A stretch of DNA of 64,000 nucleotides from Cymbidium sinense (GCA_021442155.1 CM038221.1:43843648-43907647), one strand, 5' to 3'; positions 13,796-25,330 are shown, counted from the first letter of the stretch. Numbers and translations are program-made. Notes: generated by a model from the letters alone, not told the origin.

Positions 13796-14059
13796 AGATA
13801 TAAAATCTAGTCATTCAAAAATACATTAATTTTTATAAGTCTACAAATTCATTTGAAAGTAATGCAAAAAATAAAGGCTAATTTTTTATCATCCAATACC
13901 AATCTACATAAAATTATAGTTTTCAAAAACATACTATTATTTTTTATTTTTGCCAAATTATTTTTTATTTATTAGATTATCATATATTCGATGTATGTGT
14001 AACACATAAAGAAAACAAATGTGATATATTTATTGTATATGTTTACAAGAAATATAAAT

Positions 14060-14420
14060 ACTTTTTTAAGATGAAATAATTTTTTTCTCTTTTATTTTTT
14101 AAGGAAGATGAGTTTTTTTTACAAGTATGAAGAGTTTTTTTTTAAATGATTAGTTTTCTTCTCTTTTTTAAAGAAAGATGAAGTATTTTCTTATAAGAAA
14201 TAAAAATAATTTTTTAAGAAGATGAAAAGTTTTCTTTTCTTTTTTATTTTTTATTTTTTTATTTTAAAGAAGATAAAGAGTTTTTTTAACATGAAATATA
14301 AAAAGATTCTTTAAAAGATTAAGTGTTTTTTTTCTTTTTTTTTCTTTTTAAGAAAAATGAAAAGTTTTCTTCTTCTTAAAAATGAATATTTTTAGAAAAT
14401 TTTGAGAAGACATTTCTTGA
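14060..14420. repeat. T-rich degenerate tandem repeat
   Basis: A recurring unit of roughly 60-70 bases built from TTTTTAAGAAGATGAA followed by a T/C-rich run, repeated about five times with drift. It lies inside the non-autonomous element. Confidence 0.5.
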
Positions 14421-14544
14421 TAAAATTAAAAGAAATTTTTTTTGGAATTTGAAGAGGCTTTATTATTATTATTTTTTAAAATTTGAAGAGGCATTTTTTA
14501 GCTATAAATATCTCTAACAGATATTAAAAATCACCTTCTCCTCT

Positions 14545-14880
14545 CTTCTTCTCAATAAGTCTTAGTTTTCTCCACTATCCTACATAAATGGAATGTGAAT
14601 CCTTTTTTATAGGCTCCAATTCATCTCTATGTTGAAGCATGAAATTGTCTTGGATAAGTAGTGCATATGGTGCATTGCTCTAGTGTGATTCTAAGCTCTT
14701 CTTTTTTTCTTCTCCATAAAACCTAGTTTTCTTCACTATCCTATATAAATGATGATGAACCTCCCTTCATAAGCTCCATTTTCCTCTATATTAAGGCTTA
14801 AAATTATTCTTGATAGGCGATGCATTTCTTGCATTCAGGTTCTAGTGTAACACCAGTTTTTCTATGTAGATTTGAAACTA
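14545..14880. repeat. Tandem duplication, unit about 170 bases
   Basis: Two neighbouring blocks share AGTTTTCTCCACTATCCTA / AGTTTTCTTCACTATCCTA, then ATAAATG, then a CTCCA...CATCTCTAT stretch and a GCATTCTAGTGT ending. They are diverged but in the same order. Confidence 0.6.
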
Positions 14881-14929
14881 TCCAAGATAAGTGGTGTGTA
14901 AACCCCTTCACACTAATTCATCTTTATGT

Positions 14930-15200
14930 CTTTTAAGGCTTTTGCTTACAAAATAAAATTATATCTTCTAAGGCTGAAGCTTCTAAAACTTTTAGTATAC
15001 TTGTACTTTTAAGGCTTTCAACTTTAAAAACTTTTAATATAACTATATCTTTTAAAATTTTCAACTTTTCAGATTTTTAATGTATTTGTACCTTTTGATG
15101 CTTTTACCTTCTAAGACTTTTAATGTACATATACCTTATGATGCTTTCATCTTCTGAGATTTTTAATGTACCTATACCTTCTAATATTTTTAATGAGTGA
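14930..15200. repeat. About 43-base tandem repeat, five units
   Basis: The phrase ACTTTTAATGTACNTATACCTT recurs near 14990, 15033, 15075, 15119 and 15161, spaced 42-44 bases. Related units in the other orientation lie at 11430-11660 in the neighbouring element. There is no coding function. Confidence 0.7.
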
Positions 15201-16195
15201 AAACCTTTTTAGCCACTTTCTATCTTAGAGTCTTTGTAGTGAGGACTCTGTTCACTACTAACTTTTAATCAAAATTTCCTCAAAAGTGTACCTTCTAGAG
15301 ATTGTTAGTGGAAACACAATCTTCCACTTACCCTCATGAGATCTTTTGGTTAGAATTTTGTTCAGTATTAACTTTCATTCGAGGCCACCTCATGCGTGTG
15401 CTCATTAGAGAAATCCACCAAGAGTTTTTGACATGTTCAAGGTTATTTGTTAGAGTCTTATTCGATGATGTTAACTTGTGTGGAAAGGTCAAAAGTTATG
15501 ACCCATCTAAGATTATTTGTTAAAGTGTTACTATATGGCATTAACCTATGCAAAAAAAGGTTATCAAATCCCCCTAGATTGATTACACCTTAATTAAAAT
15601 GAGATGAATATCACATATATCTAAATCATAGATAAAATATTGTATGCATTTAGACCATCAGTATCCTTCTATAATCATAATATTTTTCAATAGTAGAACT
15701 CTAACAGTTGATAATATTGCCTTGGATGCAATAAAAGATGTTAAATGGAATGACTTACTATTACCAAGATATTCATTTGAGGTTATAGCCAACATTGCCT
15801 TAATCTTCACCTTATTTTTTTATGAGGATGATAAAAGAACAAACTTTTAAACATAATTGTGCTAAGATATTCTCTTTTCAATGCTAAAATTACCTCATAA
15901 ACTTGGCATGCTTCTAAGAATATTAATCAAGTAGAGAGCCAATGAGATTCTTTGCTATAATCATGCCCAAAATGTTGACGTGGATGATCTTTTAAAATAA
16001 TAATATGAGTTTTCCCATAGCTTCCAACAATACCAAAAGGATCTTAGTTTGATGATCTTTCATTGAATGTACATGTTTTTTTCTAAACCATAATTTTATA
16101 TGCTAGGTAGATGATGTTGTCCTTGATTGAAAGTTTGATTATCAATCATTATGAAGACAGAAAGAGAATATTTATTATATAAGATATCAAATTAT

Positions 16196-17062
16196 TGTAT
16201 GCTAGAAAATTCATGATGATAGAGTAAAACTTTACATCTTAACTTTAAATGAAAATTCAAAACACAAAGATAATTTGAGAGTATATGAGGAACACCCAAA
16301 TTTTAATGTGGAAAGAAGAAAAATCACTCGTTCAAATAATGTACTACATATTTTGAGTTAAAAGTTTCAGTTTATCCTTGGATGAAAAAGAGGGGGTCAC
16401 AAAATTATAATTATACAAAAGTTAGGCAACAATAGCCTTTGAATAAAATTATAATGATTATATAATAGTAACATGGCTTTGACAGCTTCTAAAGATTGGT
16501 GATGATCACTTGTGTGATCGGCGATGACAACAAGTAGTATTCGATGATACTTGTTAGTAGTGATTGACTTCAAGATTTTTAATTTAGCTCTTAACTCTTT
16601 TTTAACTCTCCCCTTTTTATGGTATGATAGAGTCCTATTTAAAGAATTTTAGGAGGGACATTTTAATGACTATAGCTAAAGTTCTAGAACACTCTATCAT
16701 ATGATCCATATTAGTCATAGATAGTTTTAGAGGATTTAAATATTTTAATGACTTTCAATTTGGTGATCTTAGGCTCGTTGGATTCCTCTCATTGAGTTGT
16801 TTGATTCGACTATAAGAACATTAGGTTTGGAGATCATTGATTATTCAACTAATATCTTGAAGATTTAATTACACTTTTAAGCCTCATTTGAGCTTAGTTA
16901 GACTAATGATCCAATTTTTTGGTGGTGGACTCATCTCATTTAAACATTTAATTTGAATATAAATCTATTAAAATCAAAGTTTGGATGACTTCTAATTTAA
17001 TTTCACAAAATTATAGGTCTTGCCTCTAAATTCTTGCTTGATTTGATTACTTTTATTATTAT
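16196..17062 (-). repeat. 5' LTR of the non-autonomous element (main part)
   Basis: Aligns with 12916-13779 from TGTATGCTAGAAAATTC to TTGATTTGATTAC. The expected last 16 or so bases are missing here and appear at 28101-28116 on the far side of the Tat element, which places the Tat insertion within this LTR. Confidence 0.65.
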
Positions 17063-18047
17063 TATTGTGTGCTGGAAAATCCAGCACACACACAGATATT
17101 TGTAGAAAGAAAAAGAAACTCTAGAATTTTTAAGTGAAAAAAGCCCTAAAGAGGAGGAAAAAATCACGGGGTCTAGCCCAGTAAAAATCTTCCACTATGT
17201 ATCTGTTTCGGAGTACAAAGTTTTTCCAATAACGGATCAATTATATGAGAATTGACAATGGGAATCCCATAATCGTAAAAATAGCTATGCGAGTGGTTAA
17301 ATATAAATTCTTGGTGGCGATGAGGAAGGTGAACCGCGGCGGTCGGCGGTGATAATTCGTGGTGATGGCCGGCGGAGATGGCGGCACGATGAGGAGGTAG
17401 TCGGTGGCGGTAAGCAGTGATGGTTATATGATCGATAATGGTAGGCGGCTGGCGGTGGCGGCGATCGATGCGCAAACGGCGATGGTCGATGATAACGGCA
17501 GCGATGGTCGGTGATGACCGGCGATGGTAATTCGGCGATATGGTCGATGTTACGGTGATACCGGTGGCATGGTTGATAATGGCGAGGACCGTGGTGTAGC
17601 GTCAAGTGGTTGCGGCCATGGCGGTGGTCGGCGACCGTCGAGTGGTGGCACGATTATGCTTGGAGGATTTTCAAGCTTTAGAGCTCTCTCTTCTCATTAG
17701 TTTGGTCCTCTCATGTGAAGAATGAGGGTCTATTTATAGATTATGGGAGTGACACCTCTGTAAATACACGCAAAATCCAAACCACTCCATAGGACGGCTC
17801 GAAATGATTCCTTCGATCATCTTATGTATTTTAAGAATTTGAATGCTCAAGAAGTCAGAATTATGAGATCTTAAGCTTGTTAGATCCGGCTCGTCAAGAC
17901 ACTCAATTTGATTATAAACACTCCATATTAGGGCCGTGAGCATATAAAGTTTTTAATTATATTTTAAGTGCTTGATCTAGGTTAGTCTTGACTCATCTTA
18001 CTTTTGACATCAAGATTCTTGCTTATTAGTGAAATTTTTAGTTATCA
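17063..18047 (-). repeat. 3' LTR of the Tat element
   Basis: Pairs with 27125-28100. Shared blocks include AATCCAGCACACA near the left end, CGGGG(T/C)CTAGCCCAGTAA, CTTCCACTATGTATCTGTTT, a GGCGGTGG-type variable tract (17330-17660), and AGCTTTAGAGCTCTCTCTTC. The right end ..GTTATCA adjoins a polypurine tract complement. Differences from its partner are many, including several indels in the GC-rich tract, so the insertion is old or error-affected. Confidence 0.88.
17330..17660. repeat. GC-rich imperfect GGCGATGGT tract in the LTR
   Basis: A run of variable CGGCGATGG/GGTGGTCGG units in the LTR, mirrored in the other LTR at 27410-27700. It creates open frames rich in His, Arg, Pro and Ser on the minus strand, which I do not regard as genes. 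Confidence 0.7.
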
Positions 18048-18061
18048 TTGCCCTATTTTTA
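18048..18061 (-). promoter_or_regulatory. Polypurine tract of the Tat element
   Basis: The minus strand reads TAAAAATAGGGCAA immediately before the LTR start TGATAAC. It corresponds to the tract of the non-autonomous element at 13780-13795. Confidence 0.65.
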
Positions 18062-18384
18062 GATATATTATCTCTATCATCCAAAATTATATATATGCTA
18101 AATAATTGAAAATAATAAATTCTTTAATGAAATTTCGGGTTCATTAACCATATAGTTTGAGAGAATTGATCTTCATGGGTGCACAGATTTTATCACGAAG
18201 GTGCGGTGAGTGCGTCAGGGAAAGCTCTGTTCTGAGCCACGCCCGGGATGCTTCTGATCGTGAGTGCCCGTGTCTTGGCCAGCGATGCGTACACTTCTGT
18301 GCAGCGTCACAAATCGATGAGCATTTTTTTTTGTTTTCTTTCATTTTTTCATTTTTATTTTTCCCTTTTGCCCCTATAGTTGGT

Positions 18385-18393
18385 CTATAAAAC
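18385..18393 (+). promoter_or_regulatory. TATA-like box before the antisense ORF
   Basis: GTCTATAAAACCCC lies on the plus strand after a T/C-rich stretch and about 65 bases before the ATG at 18451. Position, orientation and spacing fit a promoter for the plus-strand extra ORF, opposite to gag-pol. This is inferred from sequence only. Confidence 0.4.
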
Positions 18394-18450
18394 CCCTAGG
18401 TAAACTAAGGAGACACAACTCCCATATGCTCTAGTGTTCTTTTGCATTAG

Positions 18451-21014
18451 ATGAGAAATCATCTTGGAAAAGTTCAAGGGCTAGGGCAAAAAAATTTTTT
18501 TCTTTTTTTTGTCGACCTTCTTCTTAAGAGAATGTCATTCACTTTGTTGATCAAGACCCATAACTTATATGGACTCGATTTTTCTCGAGAGGCATCAATT
18601 ATCCTCGTCGGATCCCGCGGTTTGGAGGCGATCAAGGCCTGTACTTCATACATCGAGGCTCCAGTTTTCCCTCAAGAGAGGCGTCAACTATCCTCGTTAG
18701 ACCGACCGAGTGTGGAAGCGATCAAGACCCGTAGATCATACAGTGAGGCTCCAGTTTTCCCTCGAGAAAGGCGTCAACTATCCTTATCAGACCGATCGAG
18801 TTTGGAGGTGATCAAGACCCATAGTTCATACGATGCTCGATTTTCCTCGAGAAGCATCAAGTCCTGTCGGTTGACCGAGTTTGGAGGCTATCAAGACCCA
18901 TAGTTCATATGACAAGGCTCTCATTTTTCTTTGAGTGAGGCATTAACTCTCTGATGGAGGCGATCAAGGCCGTACTTTTACTTCTTCTTTGTGAATTTCT
19001 TGAAACTCCAATGGATGGTTAGTTGACAACGCCAAGATGATAGGAAGCATCAATTAGGAACCATCCTTCAAAAATTCAAAGTCGGGTAATTTCAGAGTAT
19101 CATTAGAAAGAAATAGTTTTTTTTTCCTTTTTGATCTTCTATGTATGCGTATATTTTTCGTCAGATCGTGGGCGATAAATTTTATCCAAGGCTAGTGAAC
19201 AATAAAATTAGAAAGGATATGCCCAAGTATTTGGGTGAGTGAGTTGCTTCACACAATTATCAAACTTTGTCTTTCTCTCATCTTTTTTATTTATTATGTA
19301 TTTTTTAGGATGATGGCAAGAAAACCAATTGCGTGACAGCTAAAGATGATATATCATCCACTATCACAATGATTTAATGGTGCTCGCATAACATTTCATT
19401 TCTCCAATGAGTTGGTGGCTATTATTGCCAAAAAAGTCGTCGAGCGTTCTCCTCCTAGGATACTTCTGAGATGATTCTTTGTGCGAGACTGCGATTCCCT
19501 TTGGCTCTGAATTGATTGAGGTCTTTAAAATATGCGGTGTAACTTTATCACAATTTTCATTTTGAGCTTTAGTGATCATCGTTAGTTTAACTGTCTTCTT
19601 TAGAGAGCGTGTGACTTTGAACATCAAATACTTGTGCCGAATGTGTAGATTCACATGTGATGCTCAGGGACGTGTTTCTTATTGAGCTATAAATAATTGG
19701 ATAGAATTTTAAGCATGAGATCCACCTAGAAATTGGTCTAATGGGTTCTTTTTTGTGAAAAATTAGTGGGGCCTCCCTGAGAGATGGAGAAGATTGAATG
19801 ACCTTCCAGATCCATTGCTGATTAAAGAGAATGAAATCTTAATGACTCTTAATATTCCTGATGTAGGAAGCTTGCAGCATGAGTTACGTCACATTGGCAA
19901 GTATATAATTGAAGATAGAATGTTCAAGTTGGCATTTCCATTCAAGCAGGGAGATCTCATGCTCTTCCACTGAAGAGATCAAGTGAAGGTGATGAAAGGT
20001 CTCCTCATATTCACAGGATTCTTTCAATAAGCCCGTTATAAAATCATGGTGATAGCAATATTTCTTCTTTAAAGAAAAAGAAGACATATGTCGAAATAAC
20101 TACGTCAAATATTTGCGGAGAAGATGTTCCCCCAGTTGGCCTTTGAGAGTTTAGCTATCTCAACTCATAATGGGAGGATTCATTTCTCGAAATCGCATAT
20201 TCCTGAAGAGGTGTTAAAGTAGGTATGCACTAGACGTCAATGAGCAGACAAATTAGTATGTTATCTTCTCCTTCTCTTTCTTTTCTTCTTTTCCTTTTTT
20301 CTTCATGTAATCTTTATGATTTTTTTATTATAGGTAGCCCAAACATTAGAGGTGGCTCATTTGGTGTGCTCAGAAAGTGGAATCTGAATTTGTGAAGGTA
20401 AAATATTTGCAAGGCGGTATGAGATGAAAGATGAGTATTAAGGCCAAAAAAGTGGCGCTCTAGAGGATTAGCTAATCGGTGTAGAACTACGATGTCAACT
20501 TTCTCTTTCTCTCCAGCATCAGGAGGTGAAGCATACTCGTGATGAGCCGATTGAGGTGAGGGCAGAGACTCGCCAGAAAGAGAAAATACTCAAGGCATTT
20601 ACAGCAGAGAAGAAAGCTCTTGAACTGGAGAAGAAAGCATTACAAGATCGTCTTTCTGAGAAGGAGCTTATAATATCATAAGCGAAAGTAAATAAAATCA
20701 CCTTGAAGGCAGTGGAAGACTTTAAGAACTCCCTATATTATCGTGATGATATCAAGGACCATGTCCAAGAATCTCGTAATCATATTCTTAATGTTGAAGT
20801 GAAGGACTTGGAGCACCAATGTTTGAAGGAAGGCTTCATTTGAGGATTCCTAAAAGGAATCCACTTAGTTGATCACAAAATTATAGCTAGTATTAAGAAT
20901 CTGTCTCCCAGCCAAATATCTGAAGATCCTTCGCTAGATTCTGGAGATGAGGGGGTTGAGAGTGAGTTTAAGGGAGCATCTTCTAGTAGTGAGGAGGATG
21001 TTGATGTCATGTAG
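18451..21014 (+). pseudogene. Antisense extra ORF of the Tat element (gypsy-type 'transposase' domain plus coiled coil)
   Basis: Plus-strand coding relict opposite to gag-pol. The middle part (about 19340-19960) gives, across frames, FSNELVAIIAKK, IEVFKICGVTLSQFSF and NGFFFVKN then WGLPERWRRLNDLPDP. This follows the pattern of the PF04195 'putative gypsy type transposon' domain (…GL...QLHPNS… GWKDRFFFV …). The C-terminal part (20522-21014) is one frame with only two stops: a charged helical region (RQKEKILKAFTAEKKALELE) predicted as a coiled coil, then an acidic Ser-rich tail ending EEDVDVM before the stop at 21012. Two T-rich stretches ending TTTTTTAGG (about 19308) and TTTATTATAGG (about 20334) look like intron 3' ends. 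Tat elements are known to carry extra ORFs, some antisense, with unclear function. Confidence 0.6.
18590..18990. repeat. About 90-base tandem repeat in the Tat 3' region
   Basis: The phrase GAGGCGATCAAGACCC recurs at 18628, 18718, 18808, 18888 and 18960 (spacing 90, 90, 80, 72), each followed by TTCATAC..GAGGCTC and TTTTCC(T)CGAGA. Because two spacings are exactly 90, the first units remain in frame and give a repeating peptide EAIKT..SY.EAPVFP on the plus strand. Arrays in this position are a known source of satellite DNA. Confidence 0.85.
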
Positions 21015-21183
21015 TATCACTTGAGGATGCATTTCTTTTCCTTTTATCTATGTATTATTATTTATATTATTTTTTGTATCCAAAATTTTGATTCTTTCTT
21101 ATATCATGATGTTAGAGCTATCAATGATATTAGTAAGTTAAAATTTTGGGTGATTCTCTTATTTTATTTTGACCTATTATCGA

Positions 21184-21490
21184 GGTGATTGGTTGGAATA
21201 TTATTCAATGATCTTGACATGTACGAAAGAGGTCATGGGAAGTCCACCAAGGACTTTTGGCCTATCCTAGGTATTAGTCAAAATATTATTTGAGGTCTTA
21301 CCTATATGGAAGAGGTGGAATGTCCACCAAGGACTTTTAACCATTCCTAGGTATTAGCCAAAGTGTTACTTGACTTCTTACCTGTATGGAAGAGGTCGTG
21401 GAATGTCCACCAAGGACTTTTTGTCCTATCCTAGCATTAGTCAAAGTGTTACTTGGCTTCTTACCTATATGGAAGAGGTCCGATCAAATC
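21184..21490. repeat. About 82-base tandem repeat between the antisense ORF and integrase
   Basis: GTCCACCAAGGACTTTT recurs at 21243, 21324 and 21407, each with TCCTA..TATTAGTCAAA and CTTACCTATATGGAAGAGGT. A last partial unit ends near 21485. This array is separate from the 90-base array. Confidence 0.85.
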
Positions 21491-21989
21491 TCCTTGGGAT
21501 TGATCATGCCTCGACTAAAATACAATGTCAGTTGTGCATTCCTCAAGTGGGAGAATTAAATGAAGGAGATTGTTTATATGCAACACGCTTGAAAGAAAAT
21601 GCCATAAACTCATTACTTTGATAAGGTCGTGATACAATCATAATATAATTTTAACAAAGATATGAGTTGAAGAGGAAATGACAAACAAGACAAAATAAAA
21701 GTTACGTAATTATAGTAGGAATTCGATAATATTTTCGAGATTCTCGATGTTCTAAGGATTTTCCCTGGATCCTTGAGCTTAAATATTCTTGGCTATAGCT
21801 ATAACCATAAGGGTCATCCCAAAGAGGTGAGAGCTTATTGCGTTGAGGCCTTTGCCCCGACTTCAAGACTTGCAGGACCAAGTCCAGATGGAAGGGGGGT
21901 TTCACTCTTTTATTGAAGTGATGAGCTACCCTTTGGTGGTGAAGCGTCAAAGTAGGTCATGTCATCGAGTTTTGGGAGTAGGTCCAGTT

Positions 21990-22720
21990 ATGTCGAAGTT
22001 TTCTTCATTACTATCATGATTGAATGATTGAACTCTTGGACTTGGAATCGATATCTACTTATAATAACTTCATGCGAAACACAAATTATATGGTGTCTCA
22101 CCAGTCGAAGTTCGCGATGTAGTGCGGTAAGCCCAAAGAACATTAGAGAGCTCCTCAACCCATTGTCCCCTAGCATTCTCGAGATGCATTTTTAACCCTT
22201 TTAGTCACTTTGTAGCTTGATCTCCATTAGTTTGAGGATGGGACTGGCAGTATCAACTAAATGTGAAGATCTTTACAAAAAATATGTAAAAACTTTTCCA
22301 ATAAATTGGGTTCCATTATCATTAATGATCTTTGCAGGAAGACCGAATCAACATATTATATTTTTCCAAATAAATTATTTAGCATTTGCCTCCATGATTT
22401 TAGCTAGTGGTTCAGCTTTCACCCATTTAGTGAAGTAGTCGACAACTAAAATGATAAACTTTCATTGCCCTGGTGCTACTGGAAAAGGTCCCATGATATC
22501 AATTCCCTATTGAGCAAAAGGCCACGGGCTTTGAAGGGATGAGAGCATTGTATGTGGTGTATGAGAGGTTAGAATGCAACTAATAACTTGCACATTTTTT
22601 TATGAAATCCAAGGCATCTTGCTTTATCGTAGGCCAATAGAACTCTTGCCTTATAATTTTAAGGGCTAGCTCCCTTCCTCTTAGGTGTTCTCCACATATC
22701 CCAGAGTGTACCTCTCTTAA
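21990..22720 (-). pseudogene. Tat integrase relict
   Basis: Integrase inserts element cDNA into the genome. The minus strand gives PWPFAQ, then a stop, then GIDIMGPFPVAPGQ with the first catalytic Asp, VVDYFTKWVKAEPLAKI, and later FGLPAKIINDNGTQFIGK with the second catalytic Asp. These are hallmark rve-domain motifs in the right order and spacing. Stops interrupt the frame (22508 region, 22390, 22275), and the N-terminal zinc-binding part is poor. It follows the second RNase H, as expected for Tat. Confidence 0.85.
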
Positions 22721-22916
22721 TGCTTTGATGGTGAGAGGCATTTAAGGTATGGCCTAGAGAAAGTTTGTTTGTATAGTTCACCTCCGATAATAATAAAGTT
22801 TACAGCTTTTCTTGAGATGAGTTGCTTGGATCTTCAGGAAGGATCCCATCTTATAGAAAGGATAGTATGGGGTTCATCCACGAAGGTTCCTTTGTCTCAT
22901 TAATTTCTTGTATTAC

Positions 22917-23240
22917 CTATGACCCTTGGATACTAGGAAAATATATCTCCTCAACATGACTTCTCTTAAATAGATCTCTCGTAGTAGAGGTAGCGAGCTT
23001 AGCGAGAGCATCAGCTCGAGTGTTCTTCTCTTGAAGTATGTGAATGATTTGATGTGTCTTGATATAGGCAAGAAGTGACTTCACCAAGCTGAGGTATTGT
23101 GCTAGCTGGAGATTATGAGCATTAAAGTTTCCCTCAATGTGGGAGGCGACAAGCTGAGAGTCAGTGTGGATCATTAAGTTTGGATCCTCATAATTGATGG
23201 CAAGTTTCAACCCAGTGATGAGAGCCTCATATTCAACCAT
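22917..23240 (-). pseudogene. Second (archaeal-type) RNase H of the Tat element
   Basis: The minus-strand frame MVEYEALITGLKLAI, then IHTDSQLVASHIEGNF, then ILQEKNTRADALAKLAT is the RVT_3-type RNase H found between the ordinary RNase H and integrase in Tat/Ogre/Retand elements. The acidic residues (E of EYEAL, D of TDSQLV, D of RADALAKLA) are kept. About 108 residues without an internal stop make it the best-preserved domain of the element. It would remove RNA from RNA:DNA hybrids during reverse transcription. Confidence 0.88.
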
Positions 23241-23271
23241 ATTATTAGTTGTAGTGAATTTTAGGCAAATT

Positions 23272-23830
23272 TCATACTCTAAAGTATCCCGTTGGGGGAA
23301 ATAAGAAAGATTCTTGCTCGGGCACCAGTATTTTCTGAAACTCTATCAACATAGAGGGTCCATTGAGGAGACAAAAGGGGTGTAATAGATAGCTCATTTG
23401 GAGTAGGCGGCATTCCACCATAAAGTCTGCAAGTACTTGAGACTTTATGTTCTGGGTAAAATGGATATCAACTCCTAATTCTATGGACCATTTGATTAAC
23501 CTTCCGGATGACTCGGTTTCTAGAATGTCCCTCAATAGTAAATGAGTGTAAACACCGATGGTGTGATCTTGGAAGTATGGACGTAATTTTTGCGCTAAGA
23601 AAACTAAAGCCAAAGCCATCTTATCTGCCAGTGGATAACTACTTTCTATATCAGAGAGAATTTTAGTGACATAGTAAATTGGTCGTTGTATTGCATTTTC
23701 TTCTTGCACTAAAACTAAGCTTATCGAGTGAGAAGAGACTACGAGATATAAGTATAACATCTCTCCTTAGATAGGCTTGGATAGTAAGGGTGGAGATGTT
23801 AAATATTCTCTTAGTTGCTCAAAAGTAACT
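23272..23830 (-). pseudogene. First RNase H of the Tat element
   Basis: The minus-strand frame LYLYLVVSSHSISLVLVQEE, then QRPIYYVTKILSDIESSYP, then VYTHLLLRDILETESSGRL and VLADFMVEC is the retroelement RNase H that follows RT in Ty3/gypsy polyproteins (canonical form: L.LYLAVS..AVS.VLVRE, PVYYVSK.L..AE.RYP, L..PE.SGRL.KW). It is followed directly by the second RNase H on the same strand. Confidence 0.88.
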
Positions 23831-24017
23831 TGACATTCATCAGTCTACTATAAATTATTATTTTTAGCTCCCTTTAGTATTTTAAAGAATGACAAGTATT
23901 TATCTCCAGAACGGGCTAAAAAGTGAGATAAGGCAACAATTTGCCCATTCAAGCATTGAACTTCCATGATATTCTTTGGAGGAGCCATATCTCAGCTCGA
24001 TTTTCTCGAGATTATCT

Positions 24018-24690
24018 TCAATCCGTGTGGGTGACCATGAACCCAAGAAATTTTCCAGACGTAACCCCAAAAGCACACTTGGTCCAGTTGAGTCGCATGT
24101 TATAAAGTCGAAGAAAGTTAAAGCACATTTCTAAGTCAGAAATATGTTGTGACTCTTTTAAGCTTTTTACTAACATGTCATCCACATATACCTCCATTAT
24201 GTGTCTTAAGAGGTCTTTAAAAATCTTATTCATAAAGTATTGATATGTAGCACCAGAATTTTTTAACCCGAACATCATAACTTGGTAACAATATAAACTT
24301 TTATATGTTTGAAATGATGTGACTTCTTCATCCATTAGGTCCATTTTTATATGGTTGTAACCTGAGTAAGCATCCAAAAAGCTAAGCATTTGATGTCCAT
24401 ACGTAGCATCTACTAATTGATCAATTCGAGGGAGGGGAAAACTATCTTTCGGGAAAGCTTTGTTGAGATCAGTGTAATCAATACACATTCTTCAAGTTTC
24501 ATTTGCTTTCTTAACCATGAAAATATTTTCTAGCCATGTAGGGTAATATACTTCTAGTATGAATCTTGCTTCTAAGAGCTTGTTAACTTCTTATTCAATA
24601 GCATGAACGCGATCAGGTGCAAAACTTCACTTCTTTTGGATGATCAGTTTGAATATTGGATCAATCTTGAGGGAGTGCATGATCACATTA
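24018..24690 (-). pseudogene. Tat reverse transcriptase
   Basis: The minus strand shows RMCIDYTDLNKAFPKDSFPLPR, given here as CIDYTDLNKAFPKDSF, then PRIDQLVDATYGH, FLDAYSGYNHIKMD, VMMFGLKNSGATYQ and the active-site motif YVDDMLVKS, in canonical order. Upstream, another frame gives HAIE.EVNKLLEARFILEVYYPTWLENIFMVKKAN, the N-terminal RT region, with a stop near 24590. The catalytic YVDD is present. The protein is broken only upstream and downstream of the 156-residue frame. Confidence 0.93.
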
Positions 24691-24872
24691 GTCAGTATAT
24701 TTCGGACTCAAGCAAAGATATCTTGATTTTTGTGCAAGAAGTTTATATATTTTACCCCATGTTGGTATGAGAGCAGAGATCTGACTTGCACTATTCATAA
24801 AAGTTAGTCATCTGACAATGAAACAGGGAGCAAGTCTTCTACAGGCCAAGCTCTCTAGGGTACTTCTTCATC

Positions 24873-25330
24873 TCAAAAATTAAAATTCTTGATGCTAAAG
24901 GTCACCGAAGGGCGTAGTTGAGCTTGTCTGAGGTAACATGATTGTGCTATTTGTTGATTTCCAAAGACCACTCCAACCTCAACAGGGATTGGAAATTTCA
25001 TCTTAAGATGAGATACCAAAGTAACAGCACCAAAAATTGATTGGAGGGTCTTAAAGATATGGTTATATATGTCATTTGACTTAACCACCATGAATTTAAT
25101 TGAATTAGTCACTTATTAAGAAAATTCTCTGAGAATATTAGAAAGGGTGATTCTACCCTCCACTCGCACAGGGCGATTATCAAACTCATATAATGGTTCT
25201 GGAGTAAGTTGAAGCTTTTTTTAACCAAGCCCATGATAAAAAATGTGGAGTAAAATAAGACATCGACAAAACTCTCATTATCAATCAAAATTCTCTTAAC
25301 ATTATAGCATGGGTCACCAATCCCTGCACT
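24873..25330 (-). pseudogene. Tat protease and protease-RT linker
   Basis: About 25200-25320 on the minus strand reads RILIDNESFVDVLFYSTF, matching the aspartic protease pattern V.VD.GSS.DILF. Here the D-G-S catalytic triplet position reads D-N-E, so the protease would be impaired. 24873-25112 continues with MTNSIKFMVVKSNDIYNHIF and LKMKFPIPVEVGVVFGNQQ, the post-protease segment of Tat polyproteins (F.VVD..S.YNAI.GRP). Stops separate the pieces. Confidence 0.75.

Noticed and set aside
17173..17605. His/Arg/Pro-rich ORFs of about 100 residues in the Tat LTR
   Set aside because: They translate the GGCGATGG simple tract; the partner LTR has a different frame and length.
18157..18390. 77-residue plus-strand ORF next to the Tat 3' LTR
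   Set aside because: It ends in a run of Phe codons from a T-rich tract and precedes the TATA-like box; more likely untranslated leader or promoter sequence.
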